Source: Argyresthia goedartella
Taxonomy: Eukaryota > Arthropoda > Insecta > Lepidoptera > Argyresthiidae
DNA: 64,000 nt
Assembly (NCBI GenBank): GCA_949825045.1
Contig: OX463810.1
Span: 34,234,201-34,298,200 of the forward strand
Reading direction: 5' to 3'
Shown here: positions 56,601-59,586 of the stretch, one piece after another
Layout of the letters: each line of letters opens with the position of its first letter
Numbering within the stretch: the stretch's first letter is position 1
Program-made: the position numbers and the translations under genes
The notes under the pieces: generated by a model
What the model saw: the letters and a program-made list of their open reading frames with translations, nothing else
What the model was told of the DNA's origin: nothing
Databases searched by the model: none

Positions 56601-57897
56601 TTATTGCAGTAGATATAAGTTTGTTATGGTATCTAACTTAGATTTTTTTCCATTGTTATAAGTACATTCATTTTATTTTTTCCCTAAAGGGGGGAGTATC
56701 TGTGCCGGTCGACTATGTTAGTCATATTTTCACGTAATGTTAAGATAAGTTGACGACCGTCACAGAAAAGGTATATTTATATTCATCACGCACTATGTCT
56801 TATGCACGTCATTAATAACATGTACCAACCCAGTATATAAGCTAGGATTCCCTATAATAAAGTAGTCTAGTATAGTCTAGAATTTGCGCGCATCTCAAGC
56901 CTTTTACTTTACTCCCGAAGATGTCGCTCTCCTTATAATTGCCTCTGGCAAATCCATGTTTTTTGTTTTTTATTTTTATTGTTCAAAACACTTCAAAATG
57001 GGCTTTTCAGGGTTCCATGTCCAAAAGGTGCCAAACGGGTCCCTGTTACTTAGCCTTCACTGTCCCTCCGTCTGTCTGTCCGTCCGTCCGTTGGCGTAGC
57101 GGGCTGTATCTCATGAACAGTAATAGGTCTAAATTTTCACGGAATGTGTATTTATTTTGACGCTACAGCAAAAAACATAACGAACGAACACGAGATTTTA
57201 TAAAATAAAGGGAGTCCCCATACAAGAATCGTGTTTTAACCTCCGGCGATATAACAAATAATATCTCGATTCTAACATGATCGTAGGTTTCGCTGCTTAT
57301 CATATGGTTATGATGGCGCAACTGGTTTGATTTCGGATGCGCAATCTTCAAGTTCTGGGTTCGGAATCCACTTTCGGAAAAATCGTTTTTGTTGCATTAT
57401 TTTTAGTGCTTATTTTTTCCTGAGCGATGATACGGAACCCTTCTTGTGCAAGTCCGACCCGCACTTGTTATTTTTTTACTACAGCATAGTTTAGCATTGT
57501 TTCTAAAAGTCTGTTGTGAGATGCGAATTCCTTAGTAGGTACACCTGAGAAAAATATGTTTTAATGTTTATTTTCGTAGTTTGAAATACAATGACTAACG
57601 GTTTATTGCATGAAAAGGAAATGTCCGATTTTCACGTCCCATAATACTGTGTAGAGCGGCCATTAGACCACTAGACTAAGGATGCTCTATCATCTATCTT
57701 TTTCAGGTCTTCTAGATTAATCTGGACTCAGTCCGTCTAGACTGTAAAGTAACTTTAACTCACACAATAGCAACGCAGATGACACATTGGAAGTTGCGGA
57801 GCCGTTTCTGGTATCTTCTGGTGAGGCTGGACTCGAAGACGTAGGTGGGCTGCACAAGGGGCGTCCACTCACTGCTTGTGGAGGGTCGCTCCATCAT
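13453..57897 (-). CDS. haem peroxidase, chorion peroxidase/Pxt-like, 13 coding exons
   Basis: Splicing 57764-57897, 52902-53071, 51619-51856, 22947-23158, 21180-21350, 20172-20330, 19300-19518, 18482-18679, 18114-18250, 17305-17472, 16719-16975, 16193-16359 and 13453-13619 gives 2397 nt: 798 aa and TAG. All phases match and all introns are GT-AG. A membrane anchor (about 38-58) indicates a type II membrane or secreted protein. A pro-region follows to about 180. The peroxidase domain has distal GQFIDHD (Q295, D298, H299), RANE (R438, E441), proximal FRFAHTLLP (H542) and N641 in [11 protein letters not shown], equivalent to the myeloperoxidase residues. Members oxidise phenols or halides with H2O2; insect relatives cross-link eggshell tyrosines. 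The substrate here is inferred. Start: M at 57897, or M at 57894 with better context. Confidence 0.92.
13798..14577 (+). pseudogene. RTE-type LINE remnant, RT C-terminal half
   Basis: The frame starts mid-domain at [11 protein letters not shown] (reverse transcriptase catalytic FADD near 13822). It runs without stops to the TAG at 14575-14577. The downstream signature [19 protein letters not shown], then [13 protein letters not shown] and WAGHVCRM, is typical of insect RTE elements. Everything upstream (endonuclease and RT fingers) is missing, as in a 5'-truncated copy. It lies antisense in peroxidase intron 12. A relative is at 50785-51425. Confidence 0.9.
14977..15075 (+). mobile_element. 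SINE family 2 fragment
   Basis: CCCCGGGTTCGATCGCTGGC followed by CCCCAGGTCTTGGATGTGTT matches the B-box and early-body part of the SINEs at 52127-52335 and 61040-61245. The A-box end and the 3' end are missing. Confidence 0.65.
16061..16160. repeat. (TC)n then (AC)n microsatellite
   Basis: A short CT run (to about 16083) is followed by about 75 bp of AC repeats with two interruptions. It ends about 30 bp from the splice donor of exon 12. The minus-strand valine/cysteine frames here are low-complexity shadows. Confidence 0.95.
16193..16359 (-). CDS. peroxidase exon 12
   Basis: Encodes [14 protein letters not shown] and then [20 protein letters not shown], a highly conserved C-terminal block of animal peroxidases. 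Acceptor CAAAG, donor GTAGGT. In phase with exons 11 and 13. Confidence 0.95.
16719..16975 (-). CDS. peroxidase exon 11
   Basis: Encodes [12 protein letters not shown] and then [21 protein letters not shown]641 corresponds to the Asn that hydrogen-bonds the proximal histidine. Acceptor ATTCTAG, donor GTGTGT. Confidence 0.95.
17305..17472 (-). CDS. peroxidase exon 10
   Basis: Encodes [20 protein letters not shown] onward to DLHVTDE, between the proximal-His helix and the NIQRGRDHG block. Phase 0 at both ends, acceptor CACCCAG, donor GTGAGC. Confidence 0.93.
17473..18113 (-). other. peroxidase intron 9 with dispersed repeat
   Basis: 641 bp. 17770-17985 matches the repeat at 3995-4203. Otherwise nothing recognised. 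Confidence 0.8.
18114..18250 (-). CDS. peroxidase exon 9 (proximal haem ligand)
   Basis: Encodes [10 protein letters not shown] and, at its end, [17 protein letters not shown]542 is the expected proximal iron ligand. Acceptor CTTCCAG, donor GTAAGA. It ends in phase 0. Confidence 0.95.
18482..18679 (-). CDS. peroxidase exon 8
   Basis: Encodes [21 protein letters not shown]438 and E441 correspond to the catalytic Arg and the haem-ester Glu of myeloperoxidase. The helix ARQHNRLA and the block [13 protein letters not shown] follow. Acceptor TTTGCAG, donor GTTGGT, which is weak. Confidence 0.95.
18680..19299 (-). other. peroxidase intron 7 with a SINE
   Basis: 620 bp. A minus-strand tRNA-derived SINE occupies about 19020-19243. 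The rest is AT-rich without recognised features. Confidence 0.8.
19020..19243 (-). mobile_element. tRNA-derived SINE, family 1 relative
   Basis: Read on the minus strand it has an A-box-like end (GGCTTAGCCTAGCGGGATGT) and B box GGGTTCGATTCCTGG. The body shares CAAATATTTGTGTGATGAGC with family 1, but the tail differs. Confidence 0.75.
19300..19518 (-). CDS. peroxidase exon 7
   Basis: Encodes [20 protein letters not shown], the start of the Ca2+-binding loop region of animal peroxidases. It runs to [13 protein letters not shown]. Acceptor ATTCCAG, donor GTGCGC. Confidence 0.95.
19519..20171 (-). other. peroxidase intron 6
   Basis: 653 bp with no recognised repeat or gene. Confidence 0.6.
20172..20330 (-). 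CDS. peroxidase exon 6
   Basis: Encodes [20 protein letters not shown] and then [19 protein letters not shown]. The SAPAP motif and paired cysteines are typical of arthropod peroxinectin/chorion peroxidases. Acceptor AATCCAG, donor GTAAAC. Confidence 0.95.
20575..20970 (+). repeat. GGGTTCCGTACC dispersed repeat, copy 1
   Basis: Starts GGGTTCCGTACCCGAAGGGT, then repeated TCCG blocks and TATCTCATGAACCGTGATAG. It ends with CGCGAGTTAGACTCGCACTT. Relatives are at 22496-22740 (+), 48540-48975 (-) and 57004-57475 (+). From memory this is one of the commonest interspersed repeats of Lepidoptera. It sits in peroxidase intron 5. Confidence 0.85.
21180..21350 (-). CDS. peroxidase exon 5 (distal haem pocket)
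   Basis: Encodes [20 protein letters not shown] and later [14 protein letters not shown]295, D298 and H299 match the distal Gln, haem-ester Asp and catalytic His of the family. Acceptor CCTTCAG. The donor GTCAAA is a poor match to consensus, but the phase joins correctly to exon 6. Confidence 0.94.
21365..21680 (+). repeat. dispersed repeat in intron 4
   Basis: GAGTGAGCGAAGCGAGCGAA, then TCGTCTGTCTGT and a run of 12 or 13 G. A related block is at 59455-59590 (GAGCGAGCGAAGTG...TGTCCGTCTGTCTG). The class is unknown. Confidence 0.6.
22496..22740 (+). repeat. GGGTTCCGTACC dispersed repeat, copy 2
   Basis: GGGTTCCGTACCCGAAGGGT again, with CTCCGCTGTCCGTCTGTCCG and a GTATCT block. The 3' part is diverged. 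It lies in peroxidase intron 4, in which the rest (21681-22495) is AT-rich without recognised features. Confidence 0.8.
22947..23158 (-). CDS. peroxidase exon 4
   Basis: Starts the peroxidase domain: [20 protein letters not shown], then [20 protein letters not shown] and PPDYGDG, the classic N-terminal block of the family. The frame chosen is fixed by phases to exons 3 and 5. Acceptor CTTCCAG, donor GTAAGT. Residues before YCR are Gly/Ser-rich and poorly conserved. Confidence 0.95.
23775..24195 (+). repeat. 5' LTR of element B
   Basis: 421 bp, TGTAACAGTAGC to CCCGTTTCA. Carries AATAAA (near 24152). The block GTAACAGTAGCATAAT occurs twice (23776 and about 23871), a sub-repeat inside the LTR. 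Confidence 0.9.
24334..24750 (+). repeat. 51-bp tandem repeats in the leader of element B
   Basis: Eight full units and a partial ninth, spaced 51 or 49 bp. Each contains TACTTTGCCAGGGCTACTCT followed by CTGGAAGTA, an imperfect dyad (TACTT..CCAGGG / CTCTGGAAGTA). The three-frame open reading here is a by-product of 51 being divisible by three. Confidence 0.92.
25142..25978 (+). pseudogene. gag: Gag of element B, N-terminal part
   Basis: The frame is open from 25052; the ATG at 25142 ([16 protein letters not shown]) is a likely start. It is Arg/Ser-rich, with five tandem 10-residue [10 protein letters not shown] units (25434-25590, 30-bp DNA repeat). A capsid-like region follows ([20 protein letters not shown], then [20 protein letters not shown]). 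It ends in a frameshift at a T run near 25970. The second half of Gag continues in another frame from 25975. Confidence 0.85.
25975..26499 (+). pseudogene. gag: Gag of element B, C-terminal part with zinc knuckles
   Basis: Continues the capsid region ([20 protein letters not shown]). The first knuckle is [14 protein letters not shown], a perfect CX2CX4HX4C. The second, [14 protein letters not shown], has Tyr in place of His and is probably inactive. It stops at TAA 26497-26499, just before the protease frame. Confidence 0.88.
26502..28140 (+). pseudogene. pol: Pol of element B: protease and RT, with in-frame stops
   Basis: One frame interrupted by TAA at 27273, 27615 and 28095. The protease is marked by [10 protein letters not shown], where the usual D-S/T-G is D-L-G. 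RT blocks are [55 protein letters not shown] and the catalytic YMDD (27714-27725). The frame reaches the RT end ([20 protein letters not shown]), then LPVLALFG, and breaks off. RNase H and the integrase zinc region that should follow are absent. Confidence 0.88.
28142..29146 (+). pseudogene. pol: Pol of element B: integrase core and C-terminus
   Basis: Starts within the integrase after the deletion ([20 protein letters not shown] is the tail of the HHCC region). Catalytic D (HADHLGPF), D (TDRGTSF) and E (SQVERSN) are present, with 35 residues between the last two. An in-frame TAA (28649-28651) splits the core from the C-terminal part, which holds a GPY/F-like block ([14 protein letters not shown]) and an acidic Ser-rich end. 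Confidence 0.88.
29147..29568 (+). other. 3' non-coding region of element B
   Basis: Contains two diverged copies of a short block (GCAGGACAGGCGTAAGTTTC near 29262 and GCAGGATTGGCGTGAGTTTT near 29320) and AT-rich sequence up to the LTR. The polypurine tract is weak (GGTGCGGATGGCCGAC). Confidence 0.7.
29569..29989 (+). repeat. 3' LTR of element B
   Basis: 421 bp, same ends as the 5' LTR. Followed by ATAG, the target duplication. Confidence 0.92.
30226..31811. other. non-coding, contains a perfect hairpin
   Basis: Intron 3 sequence between the two copies of the segmental duplication. It holds the hairpin 30367-30439 and an (AAAT)n run near 30572. No gene or other repeat recognised. Confidence 0.6.
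30367..30439. repeat. perfect 33-bp hairpin, 7-nt loop
   Basis: GATATTCTCTTTCAATGTCT continues to GTTATAAAG at 30367-30399. It is followed by CAGCTAT and then the exact inverse at 30407-30439. Pairing stops at A/A outside the arms. It lies in peroxidase intron 3, so the primary transcript would fold here. Confidence 0.93.
31812..32739 (+). repeat. segmental copy of 29301-30225 (element B end, LTR and flank)
   Basis: 928 bp matching 29301-30225 with about five substitutions and one 3-bp insertion. It carries 268 bp of element B interior, a whole LTR (32080-32503) and 236 bp of the unique flank beyond the LTR. Because the flank is included, this is a DNA-level duplication, not an independent insertion. 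Confidence 0.92.
32740..33165. other. non-coding stretch, no gene recognised
   Basis: AT-rich intron 3 sequence. No supportable frame or repeat. Confidence 0.5.
33170..33955 (+). pseudogene. 3' end of a Jockey/CR1-type LINE
   Basis: The open frame (with [20 protein letters not shown] before the ATG at 33309) is the C-terminal end of a LINE ORF2. It ends at TGA 33690-33692 after [11 protein letters not shown]. About 260 bp of 3' UTR follow, with AATAAA and a TTTGATTTGATTTG tail, typical of these elements. Everything upstream is missing, so it is a 5'-truncated copy, antisense in intron 3. Confidence 0.82.
33956..34429. other. non-coding stretch, no gene recognised
   Basis: No supportable gene or repeat. 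Confidence 0.5.
34430..34690 (-). mobile_element. tRNA-derived SINE, family 2
   Basis: On the minus strand: tRNA-like head with B box GGTTCGATACCCGG, body with CAGGTCTTGGATGTTCATAT and GGGTATCCTAGTGTGGGG, ending in a TTTGATTTGATTTGAT tail that is the inverse of 34425-34440. Members are also at 37530-37573/47090-47245 (split), 52127-52335 and 61040-61245. Confidence 0.85.
34691..37259. other. intron 3 interior, one dispersed repeat, no gene
   Basis: 35941-36250 is the inverse copy of the repeat at 7233-7535. 35640-35880 is very AT-rich. 36620-36720 is locally GC-rich, with a CTCGCTCGCTCTCG run. No coding exon for the peroxidase or another gene is visible. Confidence 0.65.
37260..37400 (+). 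repeat. dispersed repeat, related to 53110-53165 and 55020-55140
   Basis: Contains TTTTCATAGGTTTTGAACTT and ATCTACCCACAGACG. The first block recurs at 53110 with the second (plus strand) just after exon 2. The region 55020-55140 holds the inverse, with TTCAAAACCTACT and CCCACAGCTGAGTGG. Confidence 0.65.
37530..37573 (-). mobile_element. SINE family 2, distal half split by element C
   Basis: The sequence up to CTTGCCCCA joins, across element C, to CCCACACTAGGATACCCTAT at 47086 onward. Removing C and one CCCA restores the SINE order seen at 34500-34540. Confidence 0.75.
37574..39781 (+). repeat. 5' LTR of element C
   Basis: TGTAATGGTACACG to TGCCGGTACA. It holds a TATA box and initiator (38219-38256). 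The roughly 1.5 kb transcribed part has short hairpins: CATAGTTCG with CGAACTATG (about 39079-39105), CGTCGTA-AAAC-TACGACG (about 39366-39383) and GATATC repeats just after. Confidence 0.92.
38219..38256 (+). promoter_or_regulatory. TATA box and initiator in the 5' LTR of C
   Basis: TATAAATA at 38219-38226 and TCAGTC at 38251-38256, about 34 nt apart from the TATA T to the initiator A. The same pair is in the 3' LTR (45527-45534 and 45559). This divides the LTR into about 0.68 kb U3 and about 1.5 kb R-U5. Confidence 0.65.
39787..39805 (+). promoter_or_regulatory. putative primer binding site of element C
   Basis: TGGTGCCGAGACCGAAGG, about six bases after the LTR. The start resembles the complement of a tRNA 3' end (perhaps tRNA-His, with a mismatch). 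I cannot assign it firmly. Confidence 0.5.
39975..41034 (+). pseudogene. gag: Gag of element C, one frameshift
   Basis: The ATG at 39975 ([11 protein letters not shown]) opens a frame with a capsid-like region ([20 protein letters not shown], then [11 protein letters not shown] and [20 protein letters not shown]). It runs to a TGA at 40551. The frame then continues, shifted, through [20 protein letters not shown] to TAG 41032-41034. The break lies in an AT-alternating run (CATATACATATG). The C-terminus has an Arg/Gly box ([14 protein letters not shown]) instead of zinc knuckles. Without the frameshift it would be of normal Gag size (about 350 aa). Confidence 0.85.
41025..41058 (+). promoter_or_regulatory. 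-1 frameshift signal between gag and pol of C
   Basis: The heptamer A AAA AAC (41025-41031) is in the exact gag phase, one codon before gag TAG. Ten bases further is a GC stem, GCGCG (41042-41046) with CGCGC (41054-41058), 7-nt loop. Slipping back one base at the heptamer enters the pol frame directly. Confidence 0.8.
41034..44495 (+). CDS. pol: Pol of element C (PR-RT-RNaseH-IN), intact
   Basis: 1153 codons, no stop. In vivo it would be made as a Gag-Pol fusion by -1 frameshifting; there is no ATG at its start. Protease: [10 protein letters not shown]113. Reverse transcriptase: FVDD at 447-450, with Phe where most gypsy enzymes have Tyr. RNase [12 protein letters not shown] and RTDHKSLTF. 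Integrase: HHCC ([10 protein letters not shown]...CDICQKVK, about 810-855), then D (SDLYGPLP), D (TDSGPQF) and E (SVERVN), with 34 residues between the last two instead of 35. The C-terminal part has [11 protein letters not shown]. All key acids are present. Confidence 0.95.
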   Translation: MDSRGSFALRYLLRFGWTADQIGKKHRLYDLCNLDSNVGVNEFIQLLAHKAHGYAVCLEEKSRSNCRDRNDRRLHTIFRDDDSTECGRELCSTLTLPEIDVRIGNIVVRSLIDSGSEISVISRRVYEEVCSQLGKPTEIPIPSLRITGAFGVSKEKVDKLVTLPLTIGECVIDTPMLVLTRVPKDLILEFDFIQQTRASLMCEGNKRLIIRSAGRMCEIPLGTGPNQDFCCCTMEVQNQDTSRNMIEEYVNNSSIPVEHKTKLLPVLNKHAELFSDRVGRTNKYIHEIKMRDETPFVKRSYPIPFAYRDKVTKRLEEMEVIGIISRQSTDFSSPLTCTLKKSGEVRILLDARQLNTGMVGEVETTPLMSEILQSGRRINYIGVIDIKDAYFSIPLSDESKRYTGFVYQGRSYVYNVLPQGLKTSVGSFSRAMDLILGPEVRSYCLNFVDDLAILTEGDFEQHLSQVDTVLSKLKDAGFTCKLKKCEFAQKKVKLLGHIFSTQGLQMDPDKIETLKLYPSPRTVRQLRAFLGFINYFRRFIKNFGTLTQPLYNLLRSGVKFVWSAHVQSAFDEIKNQFLESIILSQPLAGKTYYVQCDASAIGIGGYVYQLDDSGQERIIGFCSQAFKGAQTRWAISEQEMYAVIYTLKRFEIYLRGEKVIIRTDHKSLTFIKSWTLLGARVTRWIMFLEQFDYDIEFVRGTDNQIADTLSRQIAGPGGMIDSTNVQPGIFWFQASNTASVISSLRDIARLQSEDEQLNRISGCIRRSVVDTGTRGFENYKLVGDTLYFHVPKRNVQLLVIPKSLQEELILHIHEEIGHYGRYKILALMKDRYYFLHMSRVISAVIRSCDICQKVKPSTNNTVGPCTPVLAERLGEKVFSDLYGPLPVGKFGYQYIYVIQDVYSKVIKLYPMRKATGRSVLACTKIFHREIPIETIITDSGPQFISKVWEFGLKQLGIRVTHTSVYCPNSNSVERVNRELGRLIRTYCGGSNRSWVDVLPDIQNCYNNIEHTSTGFAPNELAFGRREPLTIDKELGDEWLLGHSVRDTEQVRNVAIENSKSSSERRKRQADKRRKLEVYRIGDYVKLKTFVRSNKEHKIMRKFSLLYKGPYVISAVVYPNCYTLVDPGSNEILGNFNTINIARYYVRTNKGVDK
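44496..44882 (+). other. 3' non-coding region and polypurine tract of C
   Basis: Contains an A-rich run (44586-44610), a TA run and, just before the LTR, GGTCTGGGAGGGGGC (polypurine tract ending at 44882). Confidence 0.75.
44883..47089 (+). repeat. 3' LTR of element C
   Basis: 2207 bp, same ends and same TATA/initiator pair as the 5' LTR. Followed by the target duplication CCCA. Confidence 0.92.
47090..47245 (-). mobile_element. SINE family 2, tRNA-like half split by element C
   Basis: CCCACACTAGGATACCCTAT to the inverted B box GGTCGAACCCGGGACC and the A-box end GCAGGCTAAGCCACTACCGC. It continues the half at 37530-37573. Confidence 0.82.
47246..47570. other. non-coding stretch, no gene recognised
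   Basis: Contains a run of 10 or more G near 47280 and a short inverted GGACC/GGTCC motif. No supportable gene. Confidence 0.5.
47571..47828 (-). mobile_element. tRNA-derived SINE, family 1, with (AAT)n tail
   Basis: Inverse of the SINE at 2595-2860. The A box reads GGCCGAGTCGGC on the minus strand (near 47808-47820) and the B box GGGTTCGAGTCCC. The 3' end abuts an (AAT)n microsatellite at 47571-47607, which is its tail. Confidence 0.87.
47829..48539. other. non-coding stretch with (TATC)n
   Basis: A block near 47940-48010 (GGGCTAACCCATCGCCGTGT) recurs in diverged form at 18405, 53209 and 61423. (TATC)5 near 48484. No gene. Confidence 0.55.
48540..48975 (-). repeat. GGGTTCCGTACC dispersed repeat, copy 3
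   Basis: On the minus strand: GGGTTCCGTACCCAAAGGGT, TCCGTCTGTCTGTC and TATCTCATGAACCGTGATAG, ending CGACTTGTACTTGACCGTTA. The most complete copy in the window. Confidence 0.87.
48976..49859. other. non-coding stretch, no gene recognised
   Basis: Small inverted block near 49170-49225 (GAGTAAGATTGAACCATACT and its inverse). (AAT)n near 49107. No gene. Confidence 0.5.
49860..50660. repeat. degenerate reiterated block
   Basis: Several diverged repeats of TCCTAG followed by GTCAAACGTCGA-like and GGGCTTTGACT-like motifs (near 50010, 50080, 50150, 50555 and 50620). A GC-rich run with GAGCG/TAGCG units sits at 50278-50312. No coding frame. Confidence 0.5.
50785..51425 (-). pseudogene. RTE-type LINE remnant
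   Basis: Read on the minus strand it gives [54 protein letters not shown] and [11 protein letters not shown], then [13 protein letters not shown]. This is the same region as the remnant at 13798-14577. At least two stops and a frameshift show it is dead. It is in the sense orientation within intron 3. Confidence 0.85.
51619..51856 (-). CDS. peroxidase exon 3 (pro-region)
   Basis: Encodes [20 protein letters not shown] and then [16 protein letters not shown] and [20 protein letters not shown]. The VxDRxxLE and helical ATR segments match the N-terminal pro-region of insect chorion peroxidases. Acceptor TTTCCAG, donor GTGAGT. It ends in phase 2, fitting exon 4 across 28.5 kb. Confidence 0.9.
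52127..52335 (+). mobile_element. tRNA-derived SINE, family 2
   Basis: A-box-like GTGGCGCTGTGGTTGTGGC, B box GGATTCGATGCCCGG, body CCCAGGTTTTGGACG to GGTATCCTAGTGTGGGGTCA. The most intact member on the plus strand. Confidence 0.85.
52448..52711. mobile_element. MITE with about 80-bp inverted ends
   Basis: 264 bp. The left end starts GGGGCCCATTTCCGGTACAC and the right end is the near-exact inverse (GGGGCCCAATTCCGCTACAC on the minus strand). Pairing extends through CATGACGATTACGGTCA to AATATCTG. The centre is AT-rich and non-coding. Confidence 0.88.
52902..53071 (-). CDS. peroxidase exon 2 (membrane anchor, acidic linker)
   Basis: Completes the hydrophobic segment ([14 protein letters not shown]). 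An acidic linker ([16 protein letters not shown]) and [15 protein letters not shown] follow. Acceptor CCTCCAG, donor GTAAAC. Phases fit exons 1 and 3. Confidence 0.88.
53318..54934. repeat. 59-bp minisatellite, 20 units
   Basis: GGGACATGAACATCGGAACA, GGTCAGCAACGGGATTAGAA and CTCTTGTGTGACAGTGTT make the 59-bp unit. It starts at 53741 and recurs exactly every 59 bp to 54921 (20 periods, no indels) with scattered substitutions. A diverged single unit at 53318-53365 (CAGCAACGGGATTGGAACTC) lies just outside and may be the seed. Confidence 0.95.
55188..56952 (+). mobile_element. small LTR element D, non-autonomous
   Basis: Two 252-bp LTRs (55188-55439, 56701-56952), TGTGCCGGTCGACTATGTTA to CTGGCAA, with the 5-bp target duplication TCCAT (55183-55187, 56953-56957). 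The primer site TGGTGACCCGAC, two bases after the LTR, resembles the tRNA-Trp site of element A with one base missing. The polypurine tract is AAAGGGGGGAGTATC. The 1.26-kb interior has only a short frame ([17 protein letters not shown], 55486) and no pol. It probably derives from a CsRn1-type element by internal loss. Confidence 0.88.
57004..57475 (+). repeat. GGGTTCCGTACC dispersed repeat, copy 4
   Basis: Diverged start (GGGTTCCATGTCCAAAAGGT), TCCGTCCGTCCG, GGGCTGTATCTCATGAACAG, ending GTGCAAGTCCGACCCGCACT. It sits in intron 1, about 290 bp from exon 1. Confidence 0.8.
57764..57897 (-). CDS. peroxidase exon 1 (start, cytoplasmic tail)
   Basis: [20 protein letters not shown], then a basic segment ([14 protein letters not shown]) and the start of the hydrophobic anchor (CVICVAIV). 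Positive charge before the anchor fits a type II orientation. Donor GTGAGT. The sequence just upstream (CCAATTCTAG at 57901-57910) could be a splice acceptor, so a separate 5' UTR exon is possible. Confidence 0.82.
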
Positions 57898-58089
57898 CAG
57901 CTAGAATTGGCCATGTAAAAAAAAAAACAAAGGTACCAATCTGAGAAAACCATGTCGAGATAATTGTGTTCCTAACTAAATTCAGTTTGTTGAAATTCCC
58001 TTCGCCGTTAAGTGGCTGTTCTATAAAACTGTCAAGTATCAACAGGTTTCCTGTCAGTCGATAACGCAGATGTCAGTCGGAACGTAAAC
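57898..58089. other. sequence just upstream of peroxidase exon 1
   Basis: No TATA box or initiator that I would trust. The true promoter may be beyond an unseen 5' UTR intron. Confidence 0.4.
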
Positions 58090-58300
58090 AAATATTTCTA
58101 TTATAGTTTTTATCTACACACGTATCATAAACCCTCTTTACTGCGTACAAAAACCGCACGTTACGATCAGCATTATGTTAAACTACTTGGTAAAAACTCA
58201 TTTCTTATCTGAAAAATTACACATTATGATCATAATGTGTAATTTTTCTACACATAATGACATTCAAATTTCGAAAGCCCCGACGCCCGCCTGCGTGCCG
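58090..58300 (-). mobile_element. MITE family M copy with 38-bp palindrome
   Basis: Inverse of 4895-5110. Carries the perfect palindrome 58211-58248 (GAAAAATTACACATTATGAT and its inverse) and the GC-rich CCCGACGCCCGCCTGCGTGC core. Confidence 0.75.
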
Positions 58301-58427
58301 CCCCCCAAACAACCAGCCTCAAGTATAAACTTTCCTACACTATGAGCAAGTGACGTCACGAGGAGTGTTATTTTAAAAATTATTAAAAAAATAATTAGAT
58401 AAAATATTATAATAAAAATAATAAGAG

Positions 58428-58690
58428 CTCCTTGGTTTAATGGGTTACACGCTTGCTTCTCACACAGGAGATGCAGGTTCGAAACCTGACCATGTACCAA
58501 TGAGATAATTTATTTATTTTAAGTATATTATCGGTCGTCCAGTGTTTCGGATGACACGTTAAACTCTTGGTCCCGGCTACTATCGCTACGTGGTAGTGGT
58601 CGTAAAAACCCCTCCACCAACCCGCACTATACCAGCGTGGTGGAGTATGGCTTAATCTTATTAGTATCCGAGTAAAGGGCTACATTTATT
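58428..58690 (+). mobile_element. tRNA-derived SINE, family 3
   Basis: A-box-like TGGTTTAATGGGTTACACGC, B box GGTTCGAAACC, then GTGTTTCGGATGACACGTTA and ACCAGCGTGGTGGAGTATGG. This body is, from memory, shared by lepidopteran SINE and LINE tails. It interrupts MITE M sequence. Confidence 0.8.
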
Positions 58691-58744
58691 ATCATTTATG
58701 ATGAAAGTTAATATTCAAATTAATTTCTTAAAATAGACTAAAAT

Positions 58745-59180
58745 TTAATTTAATAGTAGTTTATGTGACTGCTGCATAATGCCTAATTATGTACAGTTAC
58801 ATACACTAGTTTATCTACACACATATCATAAGCTCTCTTTGATGTGTTCAGGAACCGCATGTTTGACCGGCATTGTGGCTTTGCAATTGTTTAACTTGTT
58901 CTGTAGTACCAACTTCTCGCAGGCGGGCGTCGGCGTTCGAAATTTGAATGTCGGTACCAACTTCACAAACAAACTAGGGACGGCACGCGGGTGGGCGTCG
59001 GCGTTCTAAATTGGAATGTCATTATATGTAGAAAAACTACACATAATGACCATAATGTGTAGTTTTCCAGATATGAAACGAGTTTTTACCAAGTAGTTTA
59101 ACATAATGCTGATCCTAACGTGCGGTTTTTGAAAACAGTATGATACGTGTGTAGATAAAAAATAATTCTTCGTATTATTT
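58745..59180 (+). mobile_element. MITE family M copy
   Basis: AGTTTATGTGACTGCTGCAT, TCAGGAACCGCATGTTTGAC, a twice-repeated GGCGTCGGCGTTC core, and an imperfect palindrome at 59030-59068. Same order as 4610-5110. Confidence 0.75.
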
Positions 59181-59586
59181 TTAGCATGGCCCATTGCGGA
59201 CAGGTTATACTAGTTTACATATAGCCGAATATTCAGAGTACTGCTCAAATAAAACGCCGCTGTCGCTTAGTATACTGGTGCAGTCTTTCCTGAGTGAGGA
59301 CAGCATGACTTGAGTCCGTCGAAGTCCGTTTGAGTCCGTTTGAGTTGTGAGTTGTGAGTACAACCTGGCCTTATTTATCATCACTGAAGGCACCCGCATG
59401 CGGGGCCGATCTCGTAATAATTCCCGCGTGCGTGGATGAAACTCGCATGACAGTGGAAGAACACCGACCGAGCGAGCGAAGTGTCCAGTTTCGAGATTGG
59501 CAAGCAATGCCTTTGTCCGTCTGTCTGTTTTCGCCTACACCCAGGTCGCATTTTTCAACCGATTTTGACAAAAATTGGCATAAAAG

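Larger units (their letters stand above)
53072..57763 (-). other. peroxidase intron 1
   Basis: 4692 bp. Holds the 59-bp minisatellite (53741-54934), element D (55188-56952) and a GGGTTCC repeat (57004-57475). Around 53205-53290 is a diverged block shared with 61425-61500. Confidence 0.85.
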
